Notes: generated from the sequence alone by a model not told the origin. Shown: positions 35,205-43,664, numbered from the stretch's first letter. The stretch is 64,000 bases of DNA from Ruminococcus sp. (GCA_023667165.1 JAMPAO010000002.1:1-64000), one strand, 5' to 3'. Numbers and translations are program-made.

Positions 35205-35236
35205 AATGTCCGAAACTGTATGTTCGGACATTTTTT
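35205..35236 (+). terminator. Terminator of the FliD-like gene
   Basis: Stem AATGTCCGAA (35205-35214) / TTCGGACATT (35223-35232) followed by Ts to 35236. Confidence 0.9.
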
Positions 35237-35247
35237 CTTAAAAACAC

Positions 35248-35276
35248 TTGACATATTTTCTCAAATATGGTATAAA
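35248..35276 (+). promoter_or_regulatory. Plus promoter of the convergent-promoter element
   Basis: TTGACA (35248-35253), 17 bases, TATAAA (35271-35276). No plausible coding gene follows within 400 bases. Confidence 0.75.
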
Positions 35277-35289
35277 TGTGATTGGAGTA

Positions 35290-35365
35290 ATTATAAATAA
35301 AGCTGTACCAACTGTTGGCGCAGTCAGCACAGCTTGACTCGAATATCTGTAAATCGAATCATCAC
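35290..35365 (-). ncRNA. Candidate small antisense RNA in the AT-rich island
   Basis: A minus promoter (35372-35401) faces the plus promoter at 35248-35276. The transcript would start near 35365 and meet a stem AAGCTGT (35300-35306) / ACAGCTT (35329-35335) enclosing CCAACAGTTGG, then TTATTTAT. This mirrors the layout of the peptide/antisense loci at 20 kb but no toxin ORF with a standard start is visible. Confidence 0.4.
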
Positions 35366-35366
35366 A
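35314..35366. repeat. Repeat unit copy 1 (GTTGGCGC ... CGAATATCTG ... ATCATCACA)
   Basis: Shares GTTGGCGC and a 27-base stretch with one mismatch (35340-35366) with the second copy at 35507-35576. Confidence 0.8.
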
Positions 35367-35371
35367 GTTAC

Positions 35372-35401
35372 ATTATAACAGATATTCGGGTCACCTGTCA
35401 A
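35372..35401 (-). promoter_or_regulatory. Minus promoter of the convergent-promoter element
   Basis: Minus-strand TTGACA (35396-35401), 18 bases, TATAAT (35372-35377). The spacer contains one arm of an inverted repeat, GACTCGAATATCTG (35336-35349) / CAGATATTCGGGTC (35379-35392). Confidence 0.75.
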
Positions 35402-35506
35402 TAGGTCGAAGTAATAGTTTGTTGTTTTGCACAAAGTTTAACTAATTTTTTGTACGGCAAACAGCATAATTTTTCGCATATAAGCTGATTTATGATATCA
35501 CCGTTG

Positions 35507-35576
35507 GTTGGCGCCTATGGAGATACAATTCAGTTGTTCACATTGCTTCCGAATATCTGTGAATCGAATCATCACA
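35507..35576. repeat. Repeat unit copy 2, degenerate relic
   Basis: Carries GTTGGCGC (35507-35514) and CGAATATCTG-T-G-AATCGAATC-ATCACA (35550-35576), matching copy 1, but lacks recognisable promoters. Probably the remnant of a duplicated element. Confidence 0.75.
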
Positions 35577-35611
35577 ATTCATATCACAACACTAAGATTT
35601 CAAAAAGGCAT

Positions 35612-35640
35612 ACAACTAAAATATTATTTTAGTTGTGCTT
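35612..35640 (+). terminator. AT-rich hairpin, possible terminator
   Basis: Perfect 11-bp stem ACAACTAAAAT (35612-35622) / ATTTTAGTTGT (35626-35636) followed by GCTTTT. A 14-base palindrome GGGATAGCTATCCC lies shortly downstream, before the DUF4417 gene. Confidence 0.5.
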
Positions 35641-35726
35641 TTAACGGAGATCCGTATACGATACCTCGGAGGCATTTAAGCTAAGGGATAGCTATCCCGT
35701 ATTAAATACCAAGGAGGTTATTTGTT

Positions 35727-36451
35727 TTGAAAATCGTACCCGCTTTTACCTTTAAAAAATCAAGGATATCTGGTGGAAACCCTATATGGTCAAGGGCGCT
35801 TCATTTTCGTCAAATGATATCCCATTTTGTCCAACAACGTCCGAAAATGTTCCTATGACGCTTATTACATACAAAGAAGCAAAAGAGATCTGTCACAGGG
35901 AGTTTCGCAGAGGCAATAATAATTTTCTTCATTTCGCTTATGTCTGTTTTTATGAATATGACAGCGAATTTGACTCAGTTTTCGGTATATGGTTTCGCAG
36001 CAAATACGCATATAAAATATTAAGCCATTTTATGGGTATTATTACGCCGGATTTTTCTACCAATCAAGATTTTCCTTACCCATTGAAACTGTGGAATACA
36101 TACCGTATGAGAGCTTTCGGATACTGGTACGGAACGATTTGCGGCCATGCCGTTATCAACAACGTGCGCTGTGGCACTCCGGAAACCTACGAATACTGCT
36201 TTGAGGGCATTCCAAAAAACAGTATAGTTGCAATAGGCACGGTGGGCGGCAGTCCGAGAAAACTCACAGACCGCCGCAGATTTACGGAAGGTCTTTCCGA
36301 AATGATAAGGACGCTTTCTCCCCATACGGTCATTGTTTACGGTTCGGTTGATTATCCGTGTTTCAAAGAGCTTGAAAAACAGGGAATAAAAATCATCGCC
36401 TACCAAGGCAAAACGGCTAAGGCTTTTGCGGAGGTGAGAGGAGATGAGTAA
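35727..36451 (+). pseudogene. DUF4417-family gene with a frameshift near the 5' end
   Basis: A TTG at 35727 nine bases after AAGGAGG starts KIVPAFTFKK, which is then interrupted: the reading frame of the rest begins with a stop just upstream of A6 (35754-35759). Restoring one A gives a continuous KIVPAFTFKKIKDIWWKPYM followed by the DUF4417 body (HFMGIITPDFS; GIPKNSIVAIGTVGG; VIVYGSVDYP). As sequenced, an ATG at 35786 could start a shorter 221 aa protein, but without a ribosome site. The break may be real, a sequencing error in the A-run, or transcript slippage. DUF4417 function is unknown; relatives occur in mobile or phage-like settings. Confidence 0.72.
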
Positions 36452-36935
36452 AGGATTCAGCGGACTGTTTTTCGGTACGATAGGAAGTAAAATTGACTTT
36501 GGAAGTTCCTACTATATGAAACCTACTGACAATTTCAGCGTGTTCATAAAAAACAGAAACGATGTCGATACAAATGATTTTTATGATATAATTGCACACG
36601 GGAGTGAAATAAGCATAGATATTCAGCATAATGGGCAAACAATTACAGTTAATCATCGAGTTGCTTCAAGGCTATTCAAACAGAACAAGCAGTACAAGGG
36701 GCAAGGCATTCGTCTATTATCATGCAGCACAGGTAAAATTGATACGGGGTTTGCGCAAAATTTAGCAAATAAACTTAATGTTCCTGTAAAAGCACCTACT
36801 AATATTTTATGGGCAGAACAAAGCGGAAAATATTTTGTCGCTGCCGGCAAAATTGTTAATGGTGAATTTATGCCCGATCTTAGCCAGCCGGGGAAATTCA
36901 AAACATTTTACCCACAAAGGAGGAATAAGAAATGA
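36444..36935 (+). CDS. Free-standing His/Cys toxin-like domain protein
   Basis: 163 aa. The block DIIAHGS (H52), VNHRVASRLF, IRLLSCSTG (C94), FAQNLANKLNVPVKAPTN, LW is the C-terminal module I associate with polymorphic toxins of RHS/WapA-like proteins; H52 and C94 could form a caspase/C80-like catalytic dyad. Here it is separate from any delivery domain. The ATG overlaps the DUF4417 stop and has GGAGGT eight bases upstream; the next gene overlaps its stop (ATGA). Low GC relative to neighbours suggests acquisition. Catalytic type is an inference from two residues. Confidence 0.65.
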   Translation: MSKGFSGLFFGTIGSKIDFGSSYYMKPTDNFSVFIKNRNDVDTNDFYDIIAHGSEISIDIQHNGQTITVNHRVASRLFKQNKQYKGQGIRLLSCSTGKIDTGFAQNLANKLNVPVKAPTNILWAEQSGKYFVAAGKIVNGEFMPDLSQPGKFKTFYPQRRNKK

Positions 36936-37279
36936 CTTGCGAAAAATGCGGAACAGAGATGAAATGTATCAAGGATGGTCATTCGCTTAGCTGGATTTGC
37001 AGCACCTGCGGCAATGGCGTAGCTACATCATTTTTTGATGCGTATGAAACAGACGTCAACACTTATATCGTTACACTGACTGCTTCTTTCAAGGCGTCTG
37101 TAAATGATTTGAGGTTAATTGCTGAAATCGCCGGCTGCAACTACATTGAAGCCAAAAAGAAAATTGAATCGGCTCCTATTGATCTTTTCCGAGGCAAAGC
37201 CGTCCACGTTAAAGAAATCAAGAAAAAAATGGAAGAAGCGGGGATAAATTTTGAAATCAAGCCGGATTTTCCTTATTGA
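36932..37279 (+). CDS. Zinc ribbon + ribosomal L7/L12-C-terminal-like protein, possible immunity protein
   Basis: 115 aa. The N terminus carries a four-cysteine zinc ribbon (C3, C6, C23, C26: CEKC...CSTC). The rest (LRLIAEIAGCNYIEAKKKIESA, EIKKKMEEAGINFEIK) has the alpha-beta pattern of the L7/L12 C-terminal domain. It starts with AAGGAGG at 36917 and overlaps the toxin-like gene by ATGA. Being the small cytosolic partner immediately downstream, it is a candidate immunity protein; nothing else supports this. Confidence 0.6.
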   Translation: MTCEKCGTEMKCIKDGHSLSWICSTCGNGVATSFFDAYETDVNTYIVTLTASFKASVNDLRLIAEIAGCNYIEAKKKIESAPIDLFRGKAVHVKEIKKKMEEAGINFEIKPDFPY

Positions 37280-37410
37280 TATGTGTTGACGTTATTCAAA
37301 ATATTTGCTAAACAGGTACTCAACCTCCGTTTACGCTTCGGCTGATTATCCGGTACCGTAAGCTTAAGGCATAAGGTCGGAGCTATAATAATATTATATA
37401 TAGCAAATCC

Positions 37411-37448
37411 CTGCCCGAACCCGTAAAAAGGTTCGGGCAGATTTTTTT
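37411..37448 (+). terminator. Terminator of the DUF4417/toxin-like operon
   Basis: Stem CTGCCCGAACC (37411-37421) / GGTTCGGGCAG (37430-37440) followed by seven Ts. The 130 bases before it hold no gene. Confidence 0.92.
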
Positions 37449-37480
37449 ATAAAAAAATTTTATTTTTTTCTCAAAAACTC

Positions 37481-37509
37481 TTGCAAAATAAATTTATATG
37501 TGTTATACT
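37481..37509 (+). promoter_or_regulatory. Promoter and probable operator of the GntR-ABC operon
   Basis: TTGCAA (37481-37486), 17 bases, TATACT (37504-37509). The direct repeat TGTTATAC TGTTATAC spans the -10 box (37501-37516), a likely binding site for the regulator encoded downstream. Confidence 0.75.
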
Positions 37510-37553
37510 GTTATACAGATAACCAAAACAGCATTAACAGTAAGGAGGAAGCC

Positions 37554-37937
37554 GTGAAAATAATCGTTTCCAATATATCGGGAATACCCATATATGAACA
37601 GCTAAAACAGCAGATAAAAGCCGCCGTAATGTCCGGCGAACTGAAAGAAAACGACTCCCTGCCCTCTCTGCGCACTCTGGCAAAGGAGCTTAAAATAAGC
37701 GTTCTGACCGTGACAAGGGCATACACGGAGCTTGAACAGGAGGGGTTTGTGAAAAATATACAAGGCAGGGGGTGCTTCGTTCTGGGCAGCGGCTCGGAGC
37801 TTCTGCACGAGCAGCTTTTATTCAAGGCGGAGGAGCATCTGTCCGAGGCGGTAAAGTCGGCACGCATGGCAGGACTGACCGACGGGGAGATCGCAGAGCT
37901 TTTGTCTGTTATAATAGAGGAGGAGAAAAATGAATAG
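37554..37937 (+). CDS. GntR-family (YtrA-type) transcriptional regulator
   Basis: 127 aa repressor with a winged helix (IYEQLKQQIKAAVMSGELK, LPSLRTLAKELKISVLTVTR, GFVKNIQGRGCFV) and a short C-terminal dimerisation helix, the YtrA subtype that controls ABC transporters. The GTG at 37554 follows AAGGAGG; the in-frame ATG upstream lies over the promoter. It overlaps the ABC gene by 8 bases and probably autoregulates the operon in response to an antibiotic or peptide. Confidence 0.9.
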   Translation: MKIIVSNISGIPIYEQLKQQIKAAVMSGELKENDSLPSLRTLAKELKISVLTVTRAYTELEQEGFVKNIQGRGCFVLGSGSELLHEQLLFKAEEHLSEAVKSARMAGLTDGEIAELLSVIIEEEKNE

Positions 37938-38787
37938 TCTTTTGGAGGTAACAAACCTTTGCAAGTCCTTTGAGCGCTTTGAACTCAAAGACATTTCCTT
38001 TGAACTGCCGGCAGGGTATATCATGGGACTTATAGGTCCCAACGGCGCGGGAAAAACCACCCTTATAAAGCTGATACTGAATATGCTGCGGCGGGACGGG
38101 GGAGAAATAAAGATAATGGGACTGGACAACATCAATAACGAGCAGCAGGCAAAGAAAAACGTGGGTGTGGTATTTGATTCCAATTACTTCAACAGCGACT
38201 GGAAGGTACCCCAGGCGGAAAAATCCCTGTCGGTATTTTACGAAAACTGGGACAGCAAAAAGCACTCGGCTCTGCTGGAGCGCTTTAATATACCGCTTTC
38301 ATCAAGGATCGGCGCTCTCTCCAAGGGAATGCAGATGAAGCTGATGCTTGCCTGCGCCTTTTCCTATGACGCAAGGCTGCTTATTTTGGACGAACCCACG
38401 GCGGGACTTGACCCCGTTTCAAGGGACGAGCTTCTGGAGATACTTTACGAATACATTGAGGACGGGCGGCACAGCGTTTTGTTTTCCACGCATATCACGG
38501 GAGATCTGGAATCCGCCGCCGATTACATTACCTATATAAACCGCGGAGAGATGTACTTTACGGGATCGAAGGACGAATTTACCGACAGCTTCAGACTGGT
38601 AAAGGGCGGCTGCGGAGATCTGACGGGAGATCTTGAAAATAAGCTGATAGGCGTAAGAAAATACAGCTCGGGGTTCGAGGCTCTTATAAAAACCGAAGAT
38701 CTGGCGGATTTTACCGGTCTTGCGGCGGAGCCTGCGCCTATAGATAAAATAATCGTCTTTACAAGCAAAGGGAGGAATAATACATGA
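37930..38787 (+). CDS. ABC transporter ATP-binding protein
   Basis: 285 aa ATPase. Walker A GPNGAGKTT, signature LSKGMQMKL (canonical LSGGQ replaced), Walker B LLILDEPTAGLDP and the H-loop STH are present. Together with the next gene it forms a two-component exporter of the type regulated by YtrA-like GntR proteins. Overlaps both neighbours by a few bases. Confidence 0.92.
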   Translation: MNSLLEVTNLCKSFERFELKDISFELPAGYIMGLIGPNGAGKTTLIKLILNMLRRDGGEIKIMGLDNINNEQQAKKNVGVVFDSNYFNSDWKVPQAEKSLSVFYENWDSKKHSALLERFNIPLSSRIGALSKGMQMKLMLACAFSYDARLLILDEPTAGLDPVSRDELLEILYEYIEDGRHSVLFSTHITGDLESAADYITYINRGEMYFTGSKDEFTDSFRLVKGGCGDLTGDLENKLIGVRKYSSGFEALIKTEDLADFTGLAAEPAPIDKIIVFTSKGRNNT

Positions 38788-39431
38788 CGGGTACACTAAA
38801 CGCGCTGAAGCTGGATCTTTCGCTTATAAAGCCGTATATGAAAACCATGGCGTTTTCTCTGATAATGCCGGTATTTATCGCGGCGGGCAACCGCTCCCTG
38901 ATAAACGGCATATCCTTTGCCATGTGCATTGCGGCAATGACCTCCGGCTATACCTTTTCCGTAACGGAAAAAAACTCCATGGAACGGCTCTACGGCATTA
39001 TCCCCATAAAAAAGCGGGAAATGGTCATGGGCAGATACGGACTTGTTATATTTACGGGAATAACCGCTCTTGTATTCTCGCTGATATTGCAATGTACCGT
39101 CCTTACGCTTATGGGGGAAAACATAGGCTTTAACGAAACGGCATATGCCGCCGCCGCGGGGATATTCCTTTTCTCTCTGTATACGGTCTTTCAGCTCCCC
39201 GGGTTTTATCTGCTGGGATATATAAAGGGCAGGCTGTTTATGTATATACCGGCGGCGGGGTTTGTGCTGACCTTGTTTATTTTTGGCGGCACAAACGGAG
39301 GAGGCGCTGTCGGCAGTCCTGCATCTGTTCCGCCCGCCGCTGTTACGGTAATTTCGGCAGCGGCGGCGGTCTTGATGTATATCTTTTCGGCGGCGGTATC
39401 TGTGAAAATACTGGAGAGAAAAGAGCTGTGA
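38784..39431 (+). CDS. ABC-2-type membrane permease
   Basis: 215 aa integral membrane protein with about six hydrophobic segments (MAFSLIMPVFIAAG; FTGITALVFSLILQC; AAVTVISAAAAVLMYIF) and the loop SVTEKNSMERLYGIIPIKKRE, typical of ABC-2 permeases of lantibiotic/multidrug exporters in Firmicutes. Overlaps the ATPase stop by 4 bases. Substrate unknown. Confidence 0.82.
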   Translation: MTGTLNALKLDLSLIKPYMKTMAFSLIMPVFIAAGNRSLINGISFAMCIAAMTSGYTFSVTEKNSMERLYGIIPIKKREMVMGRYGLVIFTGITALVFSLILQCTVLTLMGENIGFNETAYAAAAGIFLFSLYTVFQLPGFYLLGYIKGRLFMYIPAAGFVLTLFIFGGTNGGGAVGSPASVPPAAVTVISAAAAVLMYIFSAAVSVKILERKEL

Positions 39432-39457
39432 TATTCAAAAAGCGTAAAATCAGTATT

Positions 39458-39489
39458 AAACCCGCACAGGATCGGTACTGTGCGGGTTT
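39458..39489. terminator. Bidirectional terminator between permease and YfhO-family genes
   Basis: Perfect 12-bp stem 39458-39469 / 39478-39489 (AAACCCGCACAG / CTGTGCGGGTTT) with T/A-rich flanks, between convergent genes. Confidence 0.92.
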
Positions 39490-39493
39490 GATT

Positions 39494-42310
39494 TTATTCA
39501 TCGGCGGTTTGTTTTTTCCTGCGCCTGTTTATGACCGTCAGAACGATGACAGCAACTATCGCCGTGCAGGATACGGCAACGCCCTCCGCAAGTCCGGGGA
39601 CATGATAAACAAGCCTGATATTATGCTCACCGGGGGAAAGCCTTATTCCCGTCATACAGGTATTTACGCAGATAATATCGGTCTTTTTGCCGTTATCGTA
39701 AGCCTGCCATCCGTCGCTGTACTGAAGCTGAAGACAAAGTATCCTGTCGTCGGGCACGGTAATATTTCCCGTGATCTCGTCCGCCCCAAGGACGGTATTT
39801 TCCATGGTGTATTCCGAAAGCCGCTCATACTGCGCCTTATATTCGGAAACGGGATATGCCGTTACTATGATATCCTCAAATTCGCAGGAAACGACAACAT
39901 CTACGGTTTCTATCCTTTCGCGGTCGGAAACGCATATAGTATAGCTGTCCTGGGAAGAGAACCAGTCATACGATTCCGCCGCCAGCTCGCCTCCGAACTC
40001 GCCGTTTATCTTTTCGGTTTCATCTCCGTCAAGCATTACCGTAAAGGTGCCGAATCTGTTGCTGTAGGGATCTACTCCTTTTACGGTAACGTATACCTCG
40101 CTGCCGCATATAGGCTCGTCGGGCGTAAAGGTATACTTGGTGTAGGTAATATCTCCTGCGGCGTCATATCTGTAAAGCTCCGAGGCAACGCTGCACGGCA
40201 CTTCAAAGCTTACGGGAGAAACGCAAGGAACCGCTCCCTCTTCCTCCGCTGCATCCACAGCGGCGCTGTACATCATATTTATGCCGTAATCCGCGCCGTT
40301 GAGCTTCATGCGCTCGGTATCGGAGCACACAGCGTCATAGGTAAAGCCGAAAGGCAGACAGAAGTTATTTTTGTATACCTTTTGCTCTCTGCCCTCAAAC
40401 TCGTAGCTCATTACCTCGTCAAAGGTACTCGGCACTTTGTTTATATAGACATTTTCCAGCGATCCGAAAATATCCGTTTCGCCGGTGAAAATATCCGGTT
40501 CCTGGTGAATATAGTCTATTCCCCACACCGACAAAAAGGGCAGACGGTGTTCATATCCCGTAACGATATTTACCGAGCCGTGGGTATAATAATCGTATTC
40601 CGCTTCTTTCATCATTTGAGTATACCCCGACGGCAGAAGGTTTGTAAATATATTCGGCATGGCAAGACCGTGAGAATAGCCTACGTTGTAATAGGTCTTA
40701 TTGTCAATGGATTCAAACCGTACTATCTCATCTCCCCCCGCATTATCCTCCGCCTGTATCTCCTTGAGAGGATATAGCTGCGGAAACTGTTCTATCGCAT
40801 TGTCGCCCAGCCTTTGCACCCCGGGCAGGATCTCCAGCAGGATCGCGGCGGGCAAAGCCGCTGCGGGAAAAACGGTGAAAAGATATTTCAGCTTTTTTCC
40901 GTCCTTTTCCGTACAGCAGACCGTTATTGTTACAAGAACGACGACAACGGCAAACAGTATTGAAAGATCGTTGGTTACCGCAAGGAGTATCGCCGTAAAC
41001 ATGGCAAAAACCAGATACACGATCACCTCCAGTATGTGCTGCTCCTTATCGTTTATAACCGTAAGGAAACGGTCGAGCTGCTTTCTGACCGGAGGGATAT
41101 TCATTATGATGATAAATATTGCAAGAGCTGCCAATGCCGCATTTTCCGTTATGGATTCATATAGGAACAGGTAGATTATCAATGCGGCGCAGCTCCATAT
41201 CCTGTCGGGAAGATCCGCTTTGCGTATATTTTCGATCACATATCCCGCCGCATATGCGCCCGCCATCGCAAAGCCGAACGCCCAGCGGTGTTCTATGTAT
41301 GTAAACGCGCACAGAAGCGCCGAAAACGCGGGCAGAAACACCCCCATAAAGCATAGTCCCAGCAGTATCTTGTGCATTGCGGGAGCTTTTTTGAGTACGA
41401 AAAATACGATGATAAGAGATGATATAAGGACGCCCGGTGCAAAATATGCGGTGTTGCTGGTAAGCGATGATATAAGCATTGCGGCGTCGGGTTCAAACGC
41501 CTGTTTCACAATGCTGTCCCGTACCTCGCTTATTCTGCTGCTGGATAAAATGGAAACAAGCTGCGGGAGAGCTGCCGCAGCAGCAACGGCAAGACCGCAA
41601 AATGCAGCCAATGCCCCTCTCCAGCCGTAATACCACAGTCTTTTGAAAAAATTATCCTCTTTTATAAATATTACCCTTACAAAGGCATAAATTACCGTGA
41701 CCGCAAGCTGGAAGGCAAACATATAAAACCCACCGGTGACAGCGGTCAAAACGGAAGCCGCAAAAAGCAGACCGCAGCCTTTTTTTCTGAATATCTTTTC
41801 CATGCCCGCTATCATCAGCGGAGCCGTTATCATTGTGGCGGGCGACGCGTAAATTATATTCCATCTGAGGTCGTAGGGGGAAAATACGTACAGCAGAGCG
41901 GCAAGAGTAGCCGGATAAGGCTTCATATCCATTGCCGTACACATTTTCATGAAAGCTATCCCCGAAAAATACATGGATACGGTATAGTATATCTTAAAAT
42001 AAAAGGGAAGCTGCTCCTCCGACATGAATATCAGGATAAAATTAAAGGGATTGAGCGGCATACCGCCCGCAAAAAGCAGCTCCGTGCCGAAAAGCATTTT
42101 ATAATCTACGGCGGCAAAGCTGCCGCTCAGCAGATCACCGTAAAATTTCTTAAGACCTGCGATAGTGGGAAGAAACTGCGTTCTTACATCGGAATCGTTG
42201 GCAAACATATAAACGCTGTCGTTTACGTAGACGATGAAAAACACCGCGAACAGAAGAGTATACATTAACGCGCTGAACAGGAACGGGTGCTGTTTTATTT
42301 TATCTTTCAT
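39494..42310 (-). CDS. YfhO-family membrane protein
   Basis: 938 aa protein with about 12-14 transmembrane helices in the first two thirds and a large extracytoplasmic C-terminal domain, ending in one more helix and RRRKKQ. The N-terminal DSDVRTQFLP segment and PFNFILIF pattern fit YfhO, linked in Bacillus and Listeria to lipoteichoic acid glycosylation. Catalytic residues are not established for the family; the call is by overall pattern. Own promoter at 42345-42373. Confidence 0.85.
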   Translation of the reverse strand: MKDKIKQHPFLFSALMYTLLFAVFFIVYVNDSVYMFANDSDVRTQFLPTIAGLKKFYGDLLSGSFAAVDYKMLFGTELLFAGGMPLNPFNFILIFMSEEQLPFYFKIYYTVSMYFSGIAFMKMCTAMDMKPYPATLAALLYVFSPYDLRWNIIYASPATMITAPLMIAGMEKIFRKKGCGLLFAASVLTAVTGGFYMFAFQLAVTVIYAFVRVIFIKEDNFFKRLWYYGWRGALAAFCGLAVAAAAALPQLVSILSSSRISEVRDSIVKQAFEPDAAMLISSLTSNTAYFAPGVLISSLIIVFFVLKKAPAMHKILLGLCFMGVFLPAFSALLCAFTYIEHRWAFGFAMAGAYAAGYVIENIRKADLPDRIWSCAALIIYLFLYESITENAALAALAIFIIIMNIPPVRKQLDRFLTVINDKEQHILEVIVYLVFAMFTAILLAVTNDLSILFAVVVVLVTITVCCTEKDGKKLKYLFTVFPAAALPAAILLEILPGVQRLGDNAIEQFPQLYPLKEIQAEDNAGGDEIVRFESIDNKTYYNVGYSHGLAMPNIFTNLLPSGYTQMMKEAEYDYYTHGSVNIVTGYEHRLPFLSVWGIDYIHQEPDIFTGETDIFGSLENVYINKVPSTFDEVMSYEFEGREQKVYKNNFCLPFGFTYDAVCSDTERMKLNGADYGINMMYSAAVDAAEEEGAVPCVSPVSFEVPCSVASELYRYDAAGDITYTKYTFTPDEPICGSEVYVTVKGVDPYSNRFGTFTVMLDGDETEKINGEFGGELAAESYDWFSSQDSYTICVSDRERIETVDVVVSCEFEDIIVTAYPVSEYKAQYERLSEYTMENTVLGADEITGNITVPDDRILCLQLQYSDGWQAYDNGKKTDIICVNTCMTGIRLSPGEHNIRLVYHVPGLAEGVAVSCTAIVAVIVLTVINRRRKKQTADE

Positions 42311-42344
42311 ATATATTTATTCCTTTGCTGTTTTTGTTATTTAT

Positions 42345-42373
42345 ATTATACAACAATTGCGGCAGCATTTCAA
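42345..42373 (-). promoter_or_regulatory. Promoter of the YfhO-family gene
   Basis: Minus-strand TTGAAA (42368-42373), 17 bases, TATAAT (42345-42350). Confidence 0.8.
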
Positions 42374-42452
42374 GAGCTTACGGCAATTCCGCTTTGAAAA
42401 TCAAATTCTTCGGCTTTGCGCCTTTTCTTCCAACATTGCAAATACGCTCCGG

Positions 42453-43073
42453 TCACGGTTCTTCGATCCCGTCAAGCTCGCGGAAAATTTTCATGGCAAA
42501 TCCGCTCACGGTAAGCATTATGCATACAGGACCCATAAGCAATCCCACAAAAATCGTGGTGTAATTCCACATTATCACCGCTATCTCCAGCGCGATTATC
42601 ACCACAAGCAGAAGAGAGCGCATAAAATATTTCATGGATATCCTAAACGAATTTTTCAGGCAGTTCAGCACCGTGTTTTCATATCTTGCCAGCAGCGGGT
42701 AGACATACAGCAGGGAAAAAACGAAAACATACGCCGCTATTATGCCTATCACCAAAAAAAGCATGGCATTTTTTTCGGCGACCCGAAAAAGCTCGAAATC
42801 CAGATACACCGCCCACAGACATATTATGCTGATAAAGGTCATGGGCAGACCCTGCTTCCAGTTGCTTTTGAACGCCTTTATAAATTCATGGGCGACGCGT
42901 CCCTCGGTATCCTCCGCCATATGCAGAGTGACCGTATAGGCGGCGATCGTTGATATCCCCGCAGTCACTGCGGGCAGGCTGAAAAGCAGCCAGAGCAGAT
43001 TGAGCTTTACAATATCCGTCAATCGGCACATAAATCTGTATAATTTGCTGTCGGGACTGAAAAAACCTGCCAT
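42453..43073 (-). CDS. DUF624/YesL-family membrane protein
   Basis: 206 aa with five hydrophobic segments (KLNLLWLLFSLPAVTAG; LLLVVIIALEIAVIMWN). This family accompanies LplB/LplC-type sugar ABC transporters, which lie just upstream on the same strand, and may affect transporter assembly; its biochemical role is unknown. Confidence 0.88.
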   Translation of the reverse strand: MAGFFSPDSKLYRFMCRLTDIVKLNLLWLLFSLPAVTAGISTIAAYTVTLHMAEDTEGRVAHEFIKAFKSNWKQGLPMTFISIICLWAVYLDFELFRVAEKNAMLFLVIGIIAAYVFVFSLLYVYPLLARYENTVLNCLKNSFRISMKYFMRSLLLVVIIALEIAVIMWNYTTIFVGLLMGPVCIMLTVSGFAMKIFRELDGIEEP

Positions 43074-43148
43074 AATTTTCTTTCCTTTTCGATTTGTTTT
43101 TTTGCCCTGCGGACGGAGATCTCCCTGCGGGATATTTTCCGTCGGCAG

Positions 43149-43445
43149 TTACTGCTCCTTAAGCGACTTAAAGTAATCTATCAGCTTCATCACCATTTCC
43201 TGTTCACAGTCGTTCAGATCTGTGATATCCACCTTTATACCGTCGTCAAGGCTAAGCAGATAATCGGTAGATACCCCGAATATCCTCGAAAGCTCCACCA
43301 AATATATGCTCGACGGCGTGGAAAGGGACATTTCCCATGAATTCACCGCGCTTCGTGAGATACCCAGTCTTTTTGCAAGCTGGGTCTGGGTCATTCCGCT
43401 TTTTTCTCTCAGCACCTTTATCCGGTCTGCAATGAAAAGGATCAT
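43149..43445 (-). CDS. XRE-family helix-turn-helix regulator
   Basis: 98 aa. HTH: REKSGMTQTQLAKRLGISRS and AVNSWEMSLSTPSS. The start follows AAAGGTGG. An AT-rich set of inverted repeats upstream (43491-43530) is a likely autoregulatory operator. It sits between the DUF624 gene and the sugar transporter genes, so may regulate them. Confidence 0.9.
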   Translation of the reverse strand: MILFIADRIKVLREKSGMTQTQLAKRLGISRSAVNSWEMSLSTPSSIYLVELSRIFGVSTDYLLSLDDGIKVDITDLNDCEQEMVMKLIDYFKSLKEQ

Positions 43446-43490
43446 TTCAAGTCCACCTTTCGGCTTTTTTACTTCCTTAGATTATTATAC

Positions 43491-43530
43491 ACTACTTTTA
43501 ATGATAGTAGTATATCATAAATATATACTA
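43491..43530. promoter_or_regulatory. Candidate operator of the XRE regulator
   Basis: Two overlapping inverted repeats, ACTACT (43491-43496) / AGTAGT (43506-43511) and TAGTATAT (43508-43515) / ATATACTA (43523-43530), directly upstream of a minus-strand TATAAT at 43484-43489. Confidence 0.55.
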
Positions 43531-43583
43531 TATTGTTGTGCATAAGCGATAAAAATATTATTAATCATTGTTGATATTTGTGC

Positions 43584-43612
43584 TTGACAGAACTTATTTG
43601 CCATGATATAAT
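43584..43612 (+). promoter_or_regulatory. Plus-strand consensus promoter facing the solute-binding gene
   Basis: TTGACA (43584-43589), 17 bases, TATAAT (43607-43612). All neighbouring genes are on the minus strand; the transcript would begin near 43619, run through the hairpin at 43627-43664 and into the 3' end of the solute-binding gene. Confidence 0.72.
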
Positions 43613-43626
43613 GTACATAAAGAAAA

Positions 43627-43664
43627 GCTCCCACGCCTGCCGCATTCGCGGCAAAGCATAAGAG
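43627..43664 (-). terminator. Terminator-like hairpin after the sugar ABC operon
   Basis: Branched stem with the core GCCGC / GCGGC (TGCCGC...GCGGCA) and outer arms AGCTC / GAGC, followed on the minus strand by TTTTCTTT, 30 bases after the stop of the solute-binding gene. Confidence 0.6.

Noticed and set aside
35289..35334. Possible 14-codon peptide after TTGGAG in the convergent-promoter element
   Set aside because: It would need an ATA start, is very short, and has no hydrophobic stretch.
39428..40777. 449-codon plus-strand open frame
   Set aside because: It lies wholly antisense to the YfhO-family gene, starts inside the terminator region and lacks protein-like composition.
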